Origin: Gracilariopsis chorda
Lineage: Eukaryota; Rhodophyta; Florideophyceae; Gracilariales; Gracilariaceae
Length of the DNA: 64,000 nt
Reading direction: 5' to 3'
Assembly: GCA_003194525.1 (NCBI GenBank)
Contig: NBIV01000283.1
Location: 30,270-94,269 of the forward strand
Shown: piece after piece, positions 42,750 through 52,136 of the stretch
Position numbering within the stretch: the first letter of the stretch is position 1
How the letters are laid out: each line of letters begins with the position of its first letter
Made by a program: the position numbers and the translations under genes
The notes under the pieces: generated by a model
Databases searched by the model: none
What the model saw: only the letters and a program-made list of their open reading frames with translations
Told to the model about the DNA's origin: nothing

Positions 42750-42921
42750 GAATGGCTGTACCAGCCGTTCAGTGAAACGTGTAGACGTACACGTTGCACT
42801 GAACCTGACGGTCAGAGTATCAATAAAGCACCGCCGGCGGCTCTGGCTGACGTCGTATGTGGGACCCACAGTAGTGCCTGGCCGCTTGACCCACACTGTG
42901 GGTCAAGTGGCCAGGCACTAC
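42750..42921 (-). repeat. interspersed repeat, copy A (second copy at 62991)
   Basis: Read on the minus strand from 42921 this runs GTAGTGCCTGGCC... , then GACGTCAGCCAGAGC, GGCGGTGCT, then ACGTCTACACGTTTCACTGA and CGGCTGGTACAGCCATTCA. The same ordered blocks occur on the plus strand at 62991-63136. The two copies differ by scattered substitutions and by a palindrome present only here. It is probably the end of an uncharacterised mobile element (MITE or LTR end). Confidence 0.6.
42871..42921. repeat. 51 bp near-perfect palindrome
   Basis: Two 24 bp arms (GTAGTGCCTGGCCGCTTGAC at the left end, its complement at the right) with one mismatch around a 3 bp loop. It forms the tip of the interspersed repeat and would fold as a stable hairpin or cruciform. 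The copy at 62991 has only one arm, so the palindrome arose by inverted duplication of the tip or was lost from the other copy. Confidence 0.8.
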
Positions 42922-43260
42922 CCCGCGTTTTTCAAGATCCGAGTCCGTACGTAACAAATACATGCGCTTGTTTCTCATATAATCACAAGCACCATTAAAA
43001 TCGCTTATCCTGCACCACGTCTTGCGAGGTTCTTCAGCAGTTAATAGAATTTTCTCTCCTTTCGAAATGTGTGATCAGAACTCTTTCCCTTTTCTCCCCA
43101 TTCCAACCTCCGAAATGCCCACCATGCCAAACGACATTACGTTTTATGTTTGCCCCATGCCTTTCTAAAGATAGCCGAAATAGGGGCTGACTCATCTCTG
43201 CTGTCAAAGTCGTAGCTCCAAAGCACTTTGCGACGCCCTGCACTTACCTACGAAGACAAC

Positions 43261-43893
43261 ATGCACGTCACCGTATTCGGAGCAAACGGCCAGACAGGCC
43301 ATGAAATCGTAAAACAGCTCTTACAACGCGGCCACACCGTGACGGCTGCCGTACGTCGTCCCTCCACCGTTCAGCCTCTCGATGGCGTAACGGTCTGCAA
43401 GGTCGATCTCAGCGACCAGCCTTCTGTGCTCGCCGCTGTACAAGGCAGCGACGCTGTCATCTCCGCGCTTGGAAGCGGCGCGCTTCGCAGTGCGCGCAAG
43501 AAAACCTCGCTGTACAGCGATTCCGCGCGCGCTATAAGGGCAGCCGTGAGGCAGCTGGACGTGAAAAAGCTTATTGTGCTTTCGTCCAGTGGCGTTGATG
43601 AGGAAGAAAACGCGCCTTTCTTCTACAATTGTATCATCCGCAGATTCCTCATGAACACTTATATTGATATGGTGCGCATGGAAACCATTCTCTCGGAAAG
43701 TGACGACTTGGAGTGGACCAGTGTGCGATTGTCATACCTCGTCGAGTGTGGTAGCAAGCCGTACAAGGTCTATGACACCTCAATTGACAGTAGCACTTTT
43801 AGAATTGGCTTCAAGGACGCTGCCGACTTTGTCGCGAATGAAGTAAAAGAGCGCAAATGGATGCGAAAAATGGCCACGATTGCGTACCCGTAA
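43261..43893 (+). CDS. NAD(P)-binding (NmrA-like/atypical SDR) protein
   Basis: 210 codons from ATG 43261 to TAA 43891, intact and intronless. It opens with a Rossmann dinucleotide fold: MHVTVFGANGQTG (Gly7-x-x-Gly10-x-x-Gly13, the NADP-type motif of atypical short-chain dehydrogenases), VTAAVRRPS, and LSDQPSVLAAVQGSDAVISALG. LIVLSSSGVDEEEN is the usual beta-strand before the active site, though no YxxxK is evident, as in NmrA/HSCARG-like members that act as redox sensors or flavin-reductase-like enzymes. Length is typical (about 210). The frame is open upstream to 43228, but ATG at 43261 fits the Rossmann start. The neighbouring dehalogenase-like gene is divergent, about 850 bp away. The substrate cannot be inferred. 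Confidence 0.85.
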   Translation: MHVTVFGANGQTGHEIVKQLLQRGHTVTAAVRRPSTVQPLDGVTVCKVDLSDQPSVLAAVQGSDAVISALGSGALRSARKKTSLYSDSARAIRAAVRQLDVKKLIVLSSSGVDEEENAPFFYNCIIRRFLMNTYIDMVRMETILSESDDLEWTSVRLSYLVECGSKPYKVYDTSIDSSTFRIGFKDAADFVANEVKERKWMRKMATIAYP

Positions 43894-44102
43894 CCTCGAT
43901 AAAATTCTGCTTTTTATTGTGACGAATCAAATAGCAGCAGATTTGCTGCGTAACATCCGTGGATGATCATCCTTACGGTAGCTTTAGGAGATGACTTTGC
44001 GTTCGCTTTCTTGTCTAATTTGCAGAAACTAGAGGCCCACTTCGCCCAACGGAAGGGAAGTCCTCGCAGCTGTGTTGGCAGGAACTGTCAATAACTAAAA
44101 CA

Positions 44103-45446
44103 TCACAGTCCAAGTCGAATGACCACCAGCAACACACCTTCTTCCATTCTGGTCTCGTGCCTCGCCGCAAACACCGTATACGCCAGACCTCCGGTCCTCG
44201 ACTGTACTCTCAGCCCCCTCGTGTTTCGCGGACTGTTCACATGCATACTTCTTTTCTCACATCCAACTATGTCACAGTACGTGTTCATCATCATTACCTG
44301 ACCCCTAAACACAACCATGTGTCCAGCAGTTGTGCAGCTCTCATTGGCGTCGCACAACACCCATGCCATACCATGTTTTTCGAATAACAGCTGGTGAGAC
44401 TGGAAAGCTGACAATGCTCTCACATCCACACAGACACGAAACGGCGAATCCACATCTCCTTGCGCTGATGGTTCGGGCCCCGATTCCGTGCTTGATTGCA
44501 CTGATGAATCTGGCAAAGACTCCGCACTTGGCTCCAGAGACGATTTGGGCGTAGACTCTGCGCTTGGCTTCATTGGAAATACCGCCATTGGCGAAGGTTT
44601 AGCAGCAGTAGATGCAGAATTTGTCGGAGCTGAAGTTGCCAATTCCACCGTTAGGGTTGCACCTGTTGTTGGCGTTTTCAGCGAGTCACACGTGAATAGT
44701 CTGACGCAATACCGGTCTCCTTGTTCGTCCGTAGAGTCGCATACAAATCCAGCTTGGCAATTATCATCGGAGCTGCAAGTGGGCCCGGTGACTGATGGGC
44801 TTGTGACTGGTATGTTCGTCGCGAAACAAGTTCCGAACGAACAACTTCCGCCATTTTCGGAATCAGAATTGGACATACAAGCGGGTGTTATGCAAATTGA
44901 AACGGAACATGTCTGAACATCTTCACAATCCGAGTTTCTATTGCACGTTAATTGGCATCGACCCAAATCATCTCCTGAAGAAAAGATACCCAGGGTGAAT
45001 GACTTTGGCTTTGTACAATCGTCATCAGAGCCTAATCAATTGGAATTCTGTATAATGAAACAAAGTTGGTCATCATCGCAATCAGCCCGGCTAGAGCACA
45101 CAGTATCCTCGTCAACGCAGATGTTACTAAACTGCTGTTGAAAGCATACCTGGCCACTAGAACAGTCAGCGGCTGTAGTGCATCCGATACAGAATCCCGA
45201 TTTGCAGCCAGTAGTAGGATCGAGCGTGCATTCTTGCTTTGGTGTGCAGTCAGATTGCGAAGTGCATGCAGTCACCGTACGGAAAGACTGACGGATACTA
45301 TTCGGCAGATAGGCGCCGTGACGAAGGAATTCATTAGAAATGCGATGGAATTGCTGGCGGCTGATGTTGATCGATCTGTCGGAAAGGGGGTGAGCAGTGG
45401 TAGCGGAGATGATGAGGAACATCGCAGATATAGAAAGAGAATACAT
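44103..45446 (-). CDS. secreted cysteine-rich protein with in-frame TGA
   Basis: ATG at 45446 starts a signal peptide (MYSLSISAMFLIISATTAHP). Residues from about 55 form cysteine-rich modules of the pattern C-x5-6-C-x5-C (TACTSQSDCTPKQEC, CTTAADCSSGQVC, CSSRADCDDDQLC, CNRNSDCEDVQTC, CSSDDNCQAGFVC), like disulfide-knotted repeats of extracellular proteins. A Ser/Pro/Thr/Glu-rich linker follows (SAESTPKSSLEPSAES), then a C-terminal domain ending at 44103. One TGA at 45036-45038 interrupts an otherwise single frame between module three and module four; coding pattern and module spacing continue on both sides in the same frame. It may be a nonsense mutation, part of an unseen intron, or a recoded codon. 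Likely role: cell wall or extracellular matrix (inference). Confidence 0.65.
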
Positions 45447-45532
45447 TTCGTACCTGTCTGTGCGATTCCCTGGTTAAACAGCGTTGTGTTGCGGGCAGGC
45501 CAATGGATAGGGAGTAGCTCCTCATGATTGCT

Positions 45533-45539
45533 CTTTATA
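45533..45539 (-). promoter_or_regulatory. TATA box of the cysteine-rich gene
   Basis: Minus-strand TATAAAG (within GGTATAAAGAGC) lies about 90 bp upstream of the ATG at 45446. The terminal inverted repeat of the large transposon begins at 45552, only 12 bp further upstream, so everything upstream of the TATA box was displaced by the insertion. Confidence 0.55.
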
Positions 45540-45551
45540 CCTTGTGTCTAA

Positions 45552-45582
45552 CCCCGTTCTCGTAGGGTGATGAATTTCATCA
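45552..45582 (+). repeat. left terminal inverted repeat of DNA transposon
   Basis: 31 bp, exact inverted match to 56460-56490; preceded by CTAA (45548-45551). It lies 12 bp from the TATA box of the cysteine-rich gene. Confidence 0.85.
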
Positions 45583-45883
45583 TTTTGTTTTACTTTTGTC
45601 AGGGAATGAAGTACTCAACAGCATGTTGTCGAAACTGGACAGAATACACAACGCCAAGGTAGTAAAGATTGGTAAGTAATGAATCGTTCGTTTCTTGTTC
45701 TGCAATACGACGACGGGCATATCATACGATCATTATGTTCACATCATCATCTGACCGCTACTGGTTTGCCTCTCTCCGTAGTTTCTCAATTTCGTCATTC
45801 GTAATCTGTGCTCTCTTGAGTATTTTATCCGTGTGCCATGCATCCCAGCATTGTGAACATATTGCCTGCCTACATAGGCAACA

Positions 45884-46069
45884 CTACTGTTTCTGTTGCG
45901 CTCCTCCTTTCTTCCTGTACTTTTTCCCATTCTTTTTGATTGTGTGACTGTAGGAGCAAAGTGCCCAGTAGATGTCTTTCCATTTGACTTTGTAATGTAG
46001 AGACACATTTCCAAACCTTCGTTTTCTATCTTCATCACGGTTGTATTTCTCGGCAATGTCATGACGATA
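45884..46069 (-). pseudogene. 3' end of interrupted piggyBac-like transposase gene
   Basis: Directly left of the Copia target duplication the minus-strand frame reads YRHDIAEKYNRDEDRKRR, then SLHYKVKWKDIYWALCSY, and ends KKGGAQQKQ with a stop at 45884. It continues, in phase and without loss, the frame that stops being host sequence at 52511, once the insertion and one copy of CATTG are removed. The basic C-terminus fits a DNA-binding or nuclear tail. Confidence 0.6.
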
Positions 46070-46074
46070 CATTG
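46070..46074. repeat. target site duplication of Copia element 3 (left)
   Basis: CATTG immediately before the LTR, matching CATTG at 52511-52515 after the other LTR. A 5 bp duplication is the rule for Copia integrases. Confidence 0.85.
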
Positions 46075-46409
46075 TGTCGTGAAATAATACGTTTAAAAAA
46101 AGGGGCGGCCTGTAGTGGTAGCTAGGGGCGGCCCAAAAAGGATGATTCCTTTGCTTGAAGAGGTAGAGTTGATGATAATAATGGGTTGGGGAACAGACGA
46201 GAGGCAAAGGCCGAGCTCTGTTCCCTCCTTTTATACTCAGAGAGAAAGACGCTAGTCGTCTTTCTCGGTAGTTAGAGTCCTAACATGCTCGCATGAATGC
46301 GGCATTGTAAGCAGACATCACACCATCCCCAAGGATGGTGAGATGGTCCACTCCATCTCCTTCTTCCTCACCGTCTGACAACGACGGTGAGCGAAGCTTT
46401 ATCCTCACA
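46075..46409 (-). repeat. 3' LTR of Copia element 3
   Basis: 335 bp, beginning TGTCGTG and ending CTCACA on the plus strand. Matches the other LTR except for about three substitutions and absence of a 39 bp segment. Confidence 0.9.
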
Positions 46410-46431
46410 TTCCCTTCTCTTTTCGTATGGC

Positions 46432-49400
46432 TTACAATTGTCGCATAAAATCACGTGTAACTAGTTGATTAATATCTAAAACGCATGTGGAAGTACTTAA
46501 AATTTGGTTCATAGCATCACAGTTCTTAACTTTGGTAAAACAATCGGCGGGGTTGTTGGCGGAGGTGATATACCCAAGATCGGAAATTTCGTGGTTCGAG
46601 TAGGCTTCACGAACTGCAGAAATGTCAATCATTAGTCGCTTTTCAGATGTCGATGAGCTTTTTGTTATTACGTCGAATAAACTTTTTGAGTCAGTAAGCA
46701 TTGTGATTGGAATTTTCTTCCCAATTATTGACTCTAAGTCATGTTTGATAAAGTAAGCTATATCGAATGCATCTGCAAATGCGTATAGCTCTCCTCCTAA
46801 AACGGATCTGGTAACGCGCCGGCTTTTGTGACTTGAGAAATGAAGTATATTGCAGTTATCGAACTTGTCCACGAGAAGAATAATGAATCCAATCTGGGAT
46901 GAATTCTCTGCATTGTTGGCAAATGATGAATCGGAATATACCTTGAGGCGGAGTGAATTGATATCAAGTTTCACATAGTTCAGATTTACATTTTGACTTT
47001 GCTGAATATGTTTTACGACTTTGTTGATGTTCTTCACATCTTCGCTTGAGAAACATTGTTCCGAAACTTGGGCAGCCATGTTGACAGCACAGCAAATATC
47101 TGGTCGCGTGTGGGTCAACCAAGCAAGTTTATGTCTCAATGAACGGAAATCAGAGAAGGTGCAATCTTTTGGAAGAATTCGCAATCGTTTGGCATAATGT
47201 TCCTGACTTAGTGAAAATCCGTTATCGGTTTTGCGTACTCCTACGCCTGCGAATAAAGCGGAATCCATTTCTAAGTGCTTTGATTCAAACTTCTGAACGG
47301 TGAGCTTTGCCTGTTGCAGGAATTGATCGGTTCCGCATTGAAGGAGGTCATCTACGTAAACACCGGTTAAGCCAATGAGCTTTGCCTCTTCATGTTTCAT
47401 AAACAGTGACAGATCTCCTTTCGTCGGGGTCATTCCTAGGTCTTCTTTCAGATGAGTTGTTATTGTTCTGTACCAATAGCCTCCAGAGTCTGAGAGTCCA
47501 TAAAGAGGGCGGAGAAGTTCCAACAACATGTGTGCTGGAAGTTCCAGTTCTTTTGGAGGCTTTAGGTATACTTTACGCATGAGCTTCTGTGCGGATTGCA
47601 AGTATGCTTGACGAACATCTGTGTTCCATACTGTTTATCCAAGAATAGCGGCGACTGTAACGAGAATTCGGGTTGAATATTGTCTTAGATTAGGCGAATT
47701 GTGCACTAGAAAAGCTTTTTCTGGATTTTTGTGCCCTTGGGCGACAAATCTGGCTTTAAATATCTCTTCATCAGTCTCAGGATTTTTGATGGCGAGCACA
47801 AAGCGGCCAGTGAGGATATTGGCGTCTTCTGACACTTCGTCTTGTCTAATGACTTTCCACGTTCCGCGCGAAATTAATCCTGCCAGCTCTTTTCGTTTAG
47901 CTTCACTGAATGCTGGTAGGTTCCTACGGTGATCGGAAGGACCTAACACTTCAGTGATTTGAACATCATAAAGTTCAAAATCACCAGGAAGTATTGGTTC
48001 GAGACAAGTATGAAGGTTGTCCATTAGTTCGTCACGATGAAAAGGTTTGCCCTGCGCAATAGAATGTTGGACTGTTTCACCATTGCGATTGAAAAAACTT
48101 GTTTGTTATCAATTCTTACAATTTTATAGGGTCCAGTCCATTTTATTGGCTTCAAATCTTCTCGATAAACTAGAACATCTTGTCCAACTTTCAAGCTTGT
48201 TGATGCGGCAGATGGAATGCGAGCGACGATTGCACGGCGCAAACAAACTTCCGAAGTGATGGTTTCCATCTCAGTGCGCGCGATTTGAAGAGCTCTCATT
48301 CGCTCCTCATGATTTGGAAGTTCTGTGCTAAACGGTGGAAAGCGAGGAAGAACTCCAAATACGAGTAGTGAATGTACAAGTCCTTCGGGATTCATTGTAT
48401 CGTTCATAGCCTTGACAGCAAGTCGAAGGGCTAAGGCGATGGGGACATCGGGCTCGCTATATCGAATCTTTTGGTAGATACGACGTAAGGGTCCATGGTA
48501 CCGTTCACCGGTTCCAAGGGAATTATGACTTTCAACGCCTGAGAACTGTAAGGTGATTCCAGCCATGCTTGTCAGTTCTTTCCATCGAGCGGATGTGAAT
48601 TGTCTGGCTTTATCCAGTCTCATCTTGTCTGGATAGCCGGTGTATAATGTGGCCCAACAACCGAGAAATGCGTACCAGATTGCTTCAGTGGTCTGACTCT
48701 TGAGGAAAACTGCAGAGCTGAAGTGCGTTTGTGTGTCGACAACGTGTAGAACTGGCGTTTTGTCCAAGAACATAAGATCCAAAGCAATTTCACTGTTGAA
48801 TATTATTTTGCCTCAAATGGATACTTGGAAGGACTGTGGCCGGGGTGTAAAACGTTGGCACGTGGCACATGATTTTGAGATATGCTAAATGAGTTTCCTG
48901 GTCTCAACCGTTGCATGTTCTGGCTTTGCTCGGGAGATCAAGTTGAAAAGCTTGTTTGCGCTTGGATGGTAGAAGTGCATTTGCATTTTTCGGAGTTCAC
49001 TTTTTGTGTAAAGAATCTCAGAGAAGTCCCATTCTAAGTACATATGACCGAATTTCCGCGTGATTAGTATCAACCAATTGAACTTCTTGTTGAGTAACAT
49101 GTTTTCCACGTTGTCAGGTACAAGAGCGTGTACGTCCAGGACATCGAGTCCAATAAGAAGAGGTACAGAGGGGTCAACGACGTCAATCTCAAGTGGAAGG
49201 AAAGTGTTGCCAGGGATTGGAATGCGTACTTGCATGGTTCCATGGCTGAAGTATATGCCATCTCCAAATTTAAAAGCTTTGTTGGAGTGATTCAGCTTAA
49301 ATGGAATGCCTACAAGTTTACAGTACGCTTGGGCTTGTTGTTTTCCTACTACAGATTGTTGTGCGCCAGAATCCAGACATGCGCCTTGAAATTCGCGTCG

Positions 49401-49602
49401 GTTTCTCTCGAATGAGCTTGTCTTCACGTTGTGAATATCAACAAGGTTCCAACGAGGTGTTCGTGAACTGTATCGTGCTTGCTTTCGTGTACAAAAACGA
49501 ATGATTCGAGGTGAGCCATTGGAGGACTTGTCTGGTCCTTTCTTGTTCTGCTGCTTGGGAGGAGCACTACGGCAGAAATCGTTAGTACTCCCAGTTAAAA
49601 AT
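46432..49602 (-). pseudogene. Copia element 3 Pol, interrupted
   Basis: From 49602 pol is open in the -1 frame of gag. Protease: ACLDSGAQQS (Asp-Ser-Gly) and PLLIGLDVLD (49360-49130). Integrase: FYHPSANK and CATCQ zinc ligands, Asp in ALDLMFLD, Asp in MRLDKARQF, Glu in GTGERYHGP. In-frame stops TAG (48885-48887) and TGA (near 48800) cut the zinc finger region. Integrase ends with TAA at 48024-48026, overlapping by one base the ATG (48022-48024) of the next frame (TAATG), which encodes the RT N-terminus (48024-47635). A TAA separates it from NTDVRQAYLQS; then LLRPLYGLSDSGGYW, GVYVDDLLQCG (intact YVDD), and RNase H (YSDSSFANN, GGELYAFADA) ending at 46432. The three stops are otherwise isolated in an undamaged frame. 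Confidence 0.8.
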
Positions 49603-51199
49603 CCTCAAGGCAATTCGAGAGGGAAGGTTCGCTACTCTGCGTTCCAAAATTAGATGCAAAGAATTGCTCGGAAGGATCAGAGTTTTCGTTGTCTGCATTA
49701 ACATCTGCCTCGCCGTTGCAAGCAAAGAATGTTTCCGCGCTTTCGAATTCATCGGAATCACTGGACTCTTCGAGCTGTTGGCAGATTTCATACAGGACAC
49801 GTTTTAAAGCCTTGTTCTGATCCTTGTAGCCGTTGCGTTGCAAATAATGCACACGGTTGGCGGCATTGTTGGTGAGGTCCTTGCGTTGCCTGCATTCGGC
49901 AACAACATGTCCGAATTTACCACAACTCCAACAGGTAACATTTCGTCTGCTTTTGGATTGACGAAAGTTTGTCCGGTTTGTGGAATGCGGGTGACGTACG
50001 TATCGGGATTGGCCAGCATAGAACGTTCCACTCGTGTCAGAGTTCTGAAAATCGTCGGTGGAAAGTGAGTCCAACTGAAGACTCTTTTGATCTCGCATGC
50101 GACCGACTTTCTCTTCTTGATCGAGTTGAATTGCAGCTTCCAACTGACCGTAAAGTTCATGATAACTAATCAGTCCTGCATTGGCCCTGCTGCAGGCATC
50201 TCGCGCCCAGGAATTACCAATTACAGCATTCTGTATATATTCGATTCTGTTGCGCTCGGATCGGCAGTGCATAGGGCCTTGTGGGGACAACTTCGAAATT
50301 TCTTCGTGGAGTTTCTCCAAAGCGCCGCTTAATGAAGAGCTCTTTGAAGCAAATTTTTGGATTCGTAAGTTACGTAAATAGGCAGCAATGCGGTTCTGAC
50401 GGGAAAGAGAATTATACTCCTTTTCCATTACTGCTGAAGCTTCCCTGAAACTTCGCACTCTGCCATCAACGCTTTGTACGTAAAAACGCTTCGCGTTTCC
50501 ACGCAAAAGGTGGTGTAAATATTGGAGTCGTTGATGGTTGGATAGATTGTAATCTAGAGCGGCATACTTATATTCGCTCAGAAATTCCTCCCAACATTCA
50601 ACAAGGGCTCCTGAAAATTTAGACGATTGATCTTTGAAACGAGACGCGGTATAGTGAGCTATCCTGTCTCGGCTGTCTCCAAAGTTCGTTTGTGGCTCAT
50701 TGGTAGCGTTGTGAGCACGCCATGGCTGGCGTTGGCGATTTTGCTCATTTACGCGTTTCGCAGGTGAGAGCTCCCGTTGTTGCTCAACCTCAGTTTCTTC
50801 TTCGACGTCTGCAAATCTCTGTGGTTGCTGTCGGGTAGGCGGAGCAGGTGCCGGCGTTTGCTCGAATAAATCTATAGCAGTGCAAGCATCTTCTAAATGA
50901 GACTCCTCAAAAATTGTTTTGGCAATTCTTTTTAAGAGGTGACCGCTTTCATGTTCTGCGAGAGTAATTCCACGATCTTCTATGAACTTTGCAAACTTAC
51001 GCATAAGCGATCCATTACTTAAAATTGTAAAAGTGAGTAGCTTATCTGGAGGGTATTCAGTTCTCAGAAGTTCGATTACTTGAGCAGGCCCTGCTTGGGT
51101 ATTGTTTTCCTGAATATTCTTAATAAATTCGATAAATTGTCGTTGTTGCTGATTTGCATACCTAACATTGGTAGTAAAATTTCCGTTAAGTGGCGGCAT
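49595..51199 (-). CDS. Copia element 3 Gag
   Basis: 534 codons from ATG at 51199 to TAA at 49595. The N-terminal 100 residues are helical; a Gln/Pro/Arg-rich linker follows (about 120-170); the middle carries a capsid-like helical region (EFLSEYKYAALDYNLSNHQRL). Zinc knuckle CWSCGKFGHVVAEC (canonical CX2CX4HX4C, about residue 425). An acidic tail ends LEDF. The last codons GAT TTT TAA form a T-run (49602-49595) where a -1 slip would enter the pol frame, which is open from there. Intact. Confidence 0.8.
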   Translation of the reverse strand: MPPLNGNFTTNVRYANQQQRQFIEFIKNIQENNTQAGPAQVIELLRTEYPPDKLLTFTILSNGSLMRKFAKFIEDRGITLAEHESGHLLKRIAKTIFEESHLEDACTAIDLFEQTPAPAPPTRQQPQRFADVEEETEVEQQRELSPAKRVNEQNRQRQPWRAHNATNEPQTNFGDSRDRIAHYTASRFKDQSSKFSGALVECWEEFLSEYKYAALDYNLSNHQRLQYLHHLLRGNAKRFYVQSVDGRVRSFREASAVMEKEYNSLSRQNRIAAYLRNLRIQKFASKSSSLSGALEKLHEEISKLSPQGPMHCRSERNRIEYIQNAVIGNSWARDACSRANAGLISYHELYGQLEAAIQLDQEEKVGRMRDQKSLQLDSLSTDDFQNSDTSGTFYAGQSRYVRHPHSTNRTNFRQSKSRRNVTCWSCGKFGHVVAECRQRKDLTNNAANRVHYLQRNGYKDQNKALKRVLYEICQQLEESSDSDEFESAETFFACNGEADVNADNENSDPSEQFFASNFGTQSSEPSLSNCLEDF

Positions 51200-51336
51200 G
51201 ATGAACTAAACAAATTACTACAGTGTTTTGTATGCTAATATAATAGAGTACTGTGTTTAACTAAGCTTTACTCGTACAAAATTAGCCTATTGGTATTGGT
51301 TACTAATCGTAGAGTAATACGCAAAAGCAAAACTAT

Positions 51337-51972
51337 TTATTTATTAAAATTTTGATTGTAGAGCACTTTGAAGTGTGCTTTGCCGTTTTTGTGGCGCTTC
51401 AAATGATGATGCGACTCAAATGAGCACTTACAGGTAGCACAGTAAGGCGGAGTACGCTTACACTGCACGCGGTTGCGGTGTGTTTTAGACTGACAGTGGT
51501 CAAAAAAGGTTTTTGCACTGTTGCACTGAATTTTGCACAATGTGCAGAAGCGTTTGGCACGAGCCACACGCGTGGTCTTCTTCTTTGGTTGCAATTGGTC
51601 AGCCAAACACTTGGCCTTTTTCCTGTGGAGCTTCTGTATGCCACTGGTGCTCGGCTGCACTGGCACTTGTGTGTGTTGGCGGCGGCGAGGCACTGGTATT
51701 TCTTCGGCTTCAAGGTCAAAGACACTTGGCGGTTTGCAGCTTGATGTAGTTGAGCGGTGGACCGGTTCTGATTCACTGTCCACTTCTGAAGGGGTCAGAT
51801 GGTCCAATATGTTCGGTCGTTGCTGATTGGTTGGTGGCGCTGGTAGTACAGCAAGGTGGTGACGATGCGGGTAGGCTGGGTGCTCTACGGTTACCGTAGG
51901 ATAGATTGAATTATAAATAAAAACAGTGCCTGGCTGTTTACGAGCCACTGTAGTTATATGCTGATTGGACAC
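51337..51972 (-). CDS. accessory two-finger C2H2 (JAZ/matrin-type) protein in Copia element 3
   Basis: 211 codons between the 5' LTR and gag of Copia element 3. The first half is Pro/Ser/Thr-rich and probably disordered, with basic patches (PRRRQH, KKKTTRVARAKR). The C-terminal 70 residues contain two zinc fingers of identical geometry, C-X2-C-X12-H-X5-H: CTLCKIQCNS...FFDHCQSKTH and CATCKCSFES...KRHKNGKAH. The X5 His spacing is that of JAZ/matrin/U1C-type fingers, many of which bind dsRNA or RNA. Such an ORF upstream of gag is not part of the standard Copia plan. The first codon is GTG; a polypyrimidine tract and TTTTAG directly upstream could be a splice acceptor, so a leader exon may supply the ATG. 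Frame intact, suggesting selection or recent acquisition. Confidence 0.75.
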   Translation of the reverse strand: MSNQHITTVARKQPGTVFIYNSIYPTVTVEHPAYPHRHHLAVLPAPPTNQQRPNILDHLTPSEVDSESEPVHRSTTSSCKPPSVFDLEAEEIPVPRRRQHTQVPVQPSTSGIQKLHRKKAKCLADQLQPKKKTTRVARAKRFCTLCKIQCNSAKTFFDHCQSKTHRNRVQCKRTPPYCATCKCSFESHHHLKRHKNGKAHFKVLYNQNFNK

Positions 51973-52136
51973 TAAAAGAATATAATTTAGAAAAAATGTG
52001 TGGTTAGTAATTACGTCTTATACGTATTGGTTAACAACGCGTAATCAGTACCAACAGAATTCTTCAATTCTTTAGATGTCGAATGACTTACTTGGAAACG
52101 GTAAAAGTCGACGATTATCCACGGATAATTCCGGAA

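Noticed and set aside
44119-45141. Plus-strand frames of 60-142 codons
   Set aside because: Antisense to the cysteine-rich gene, whose signal peptide and Cys modules are convincing.
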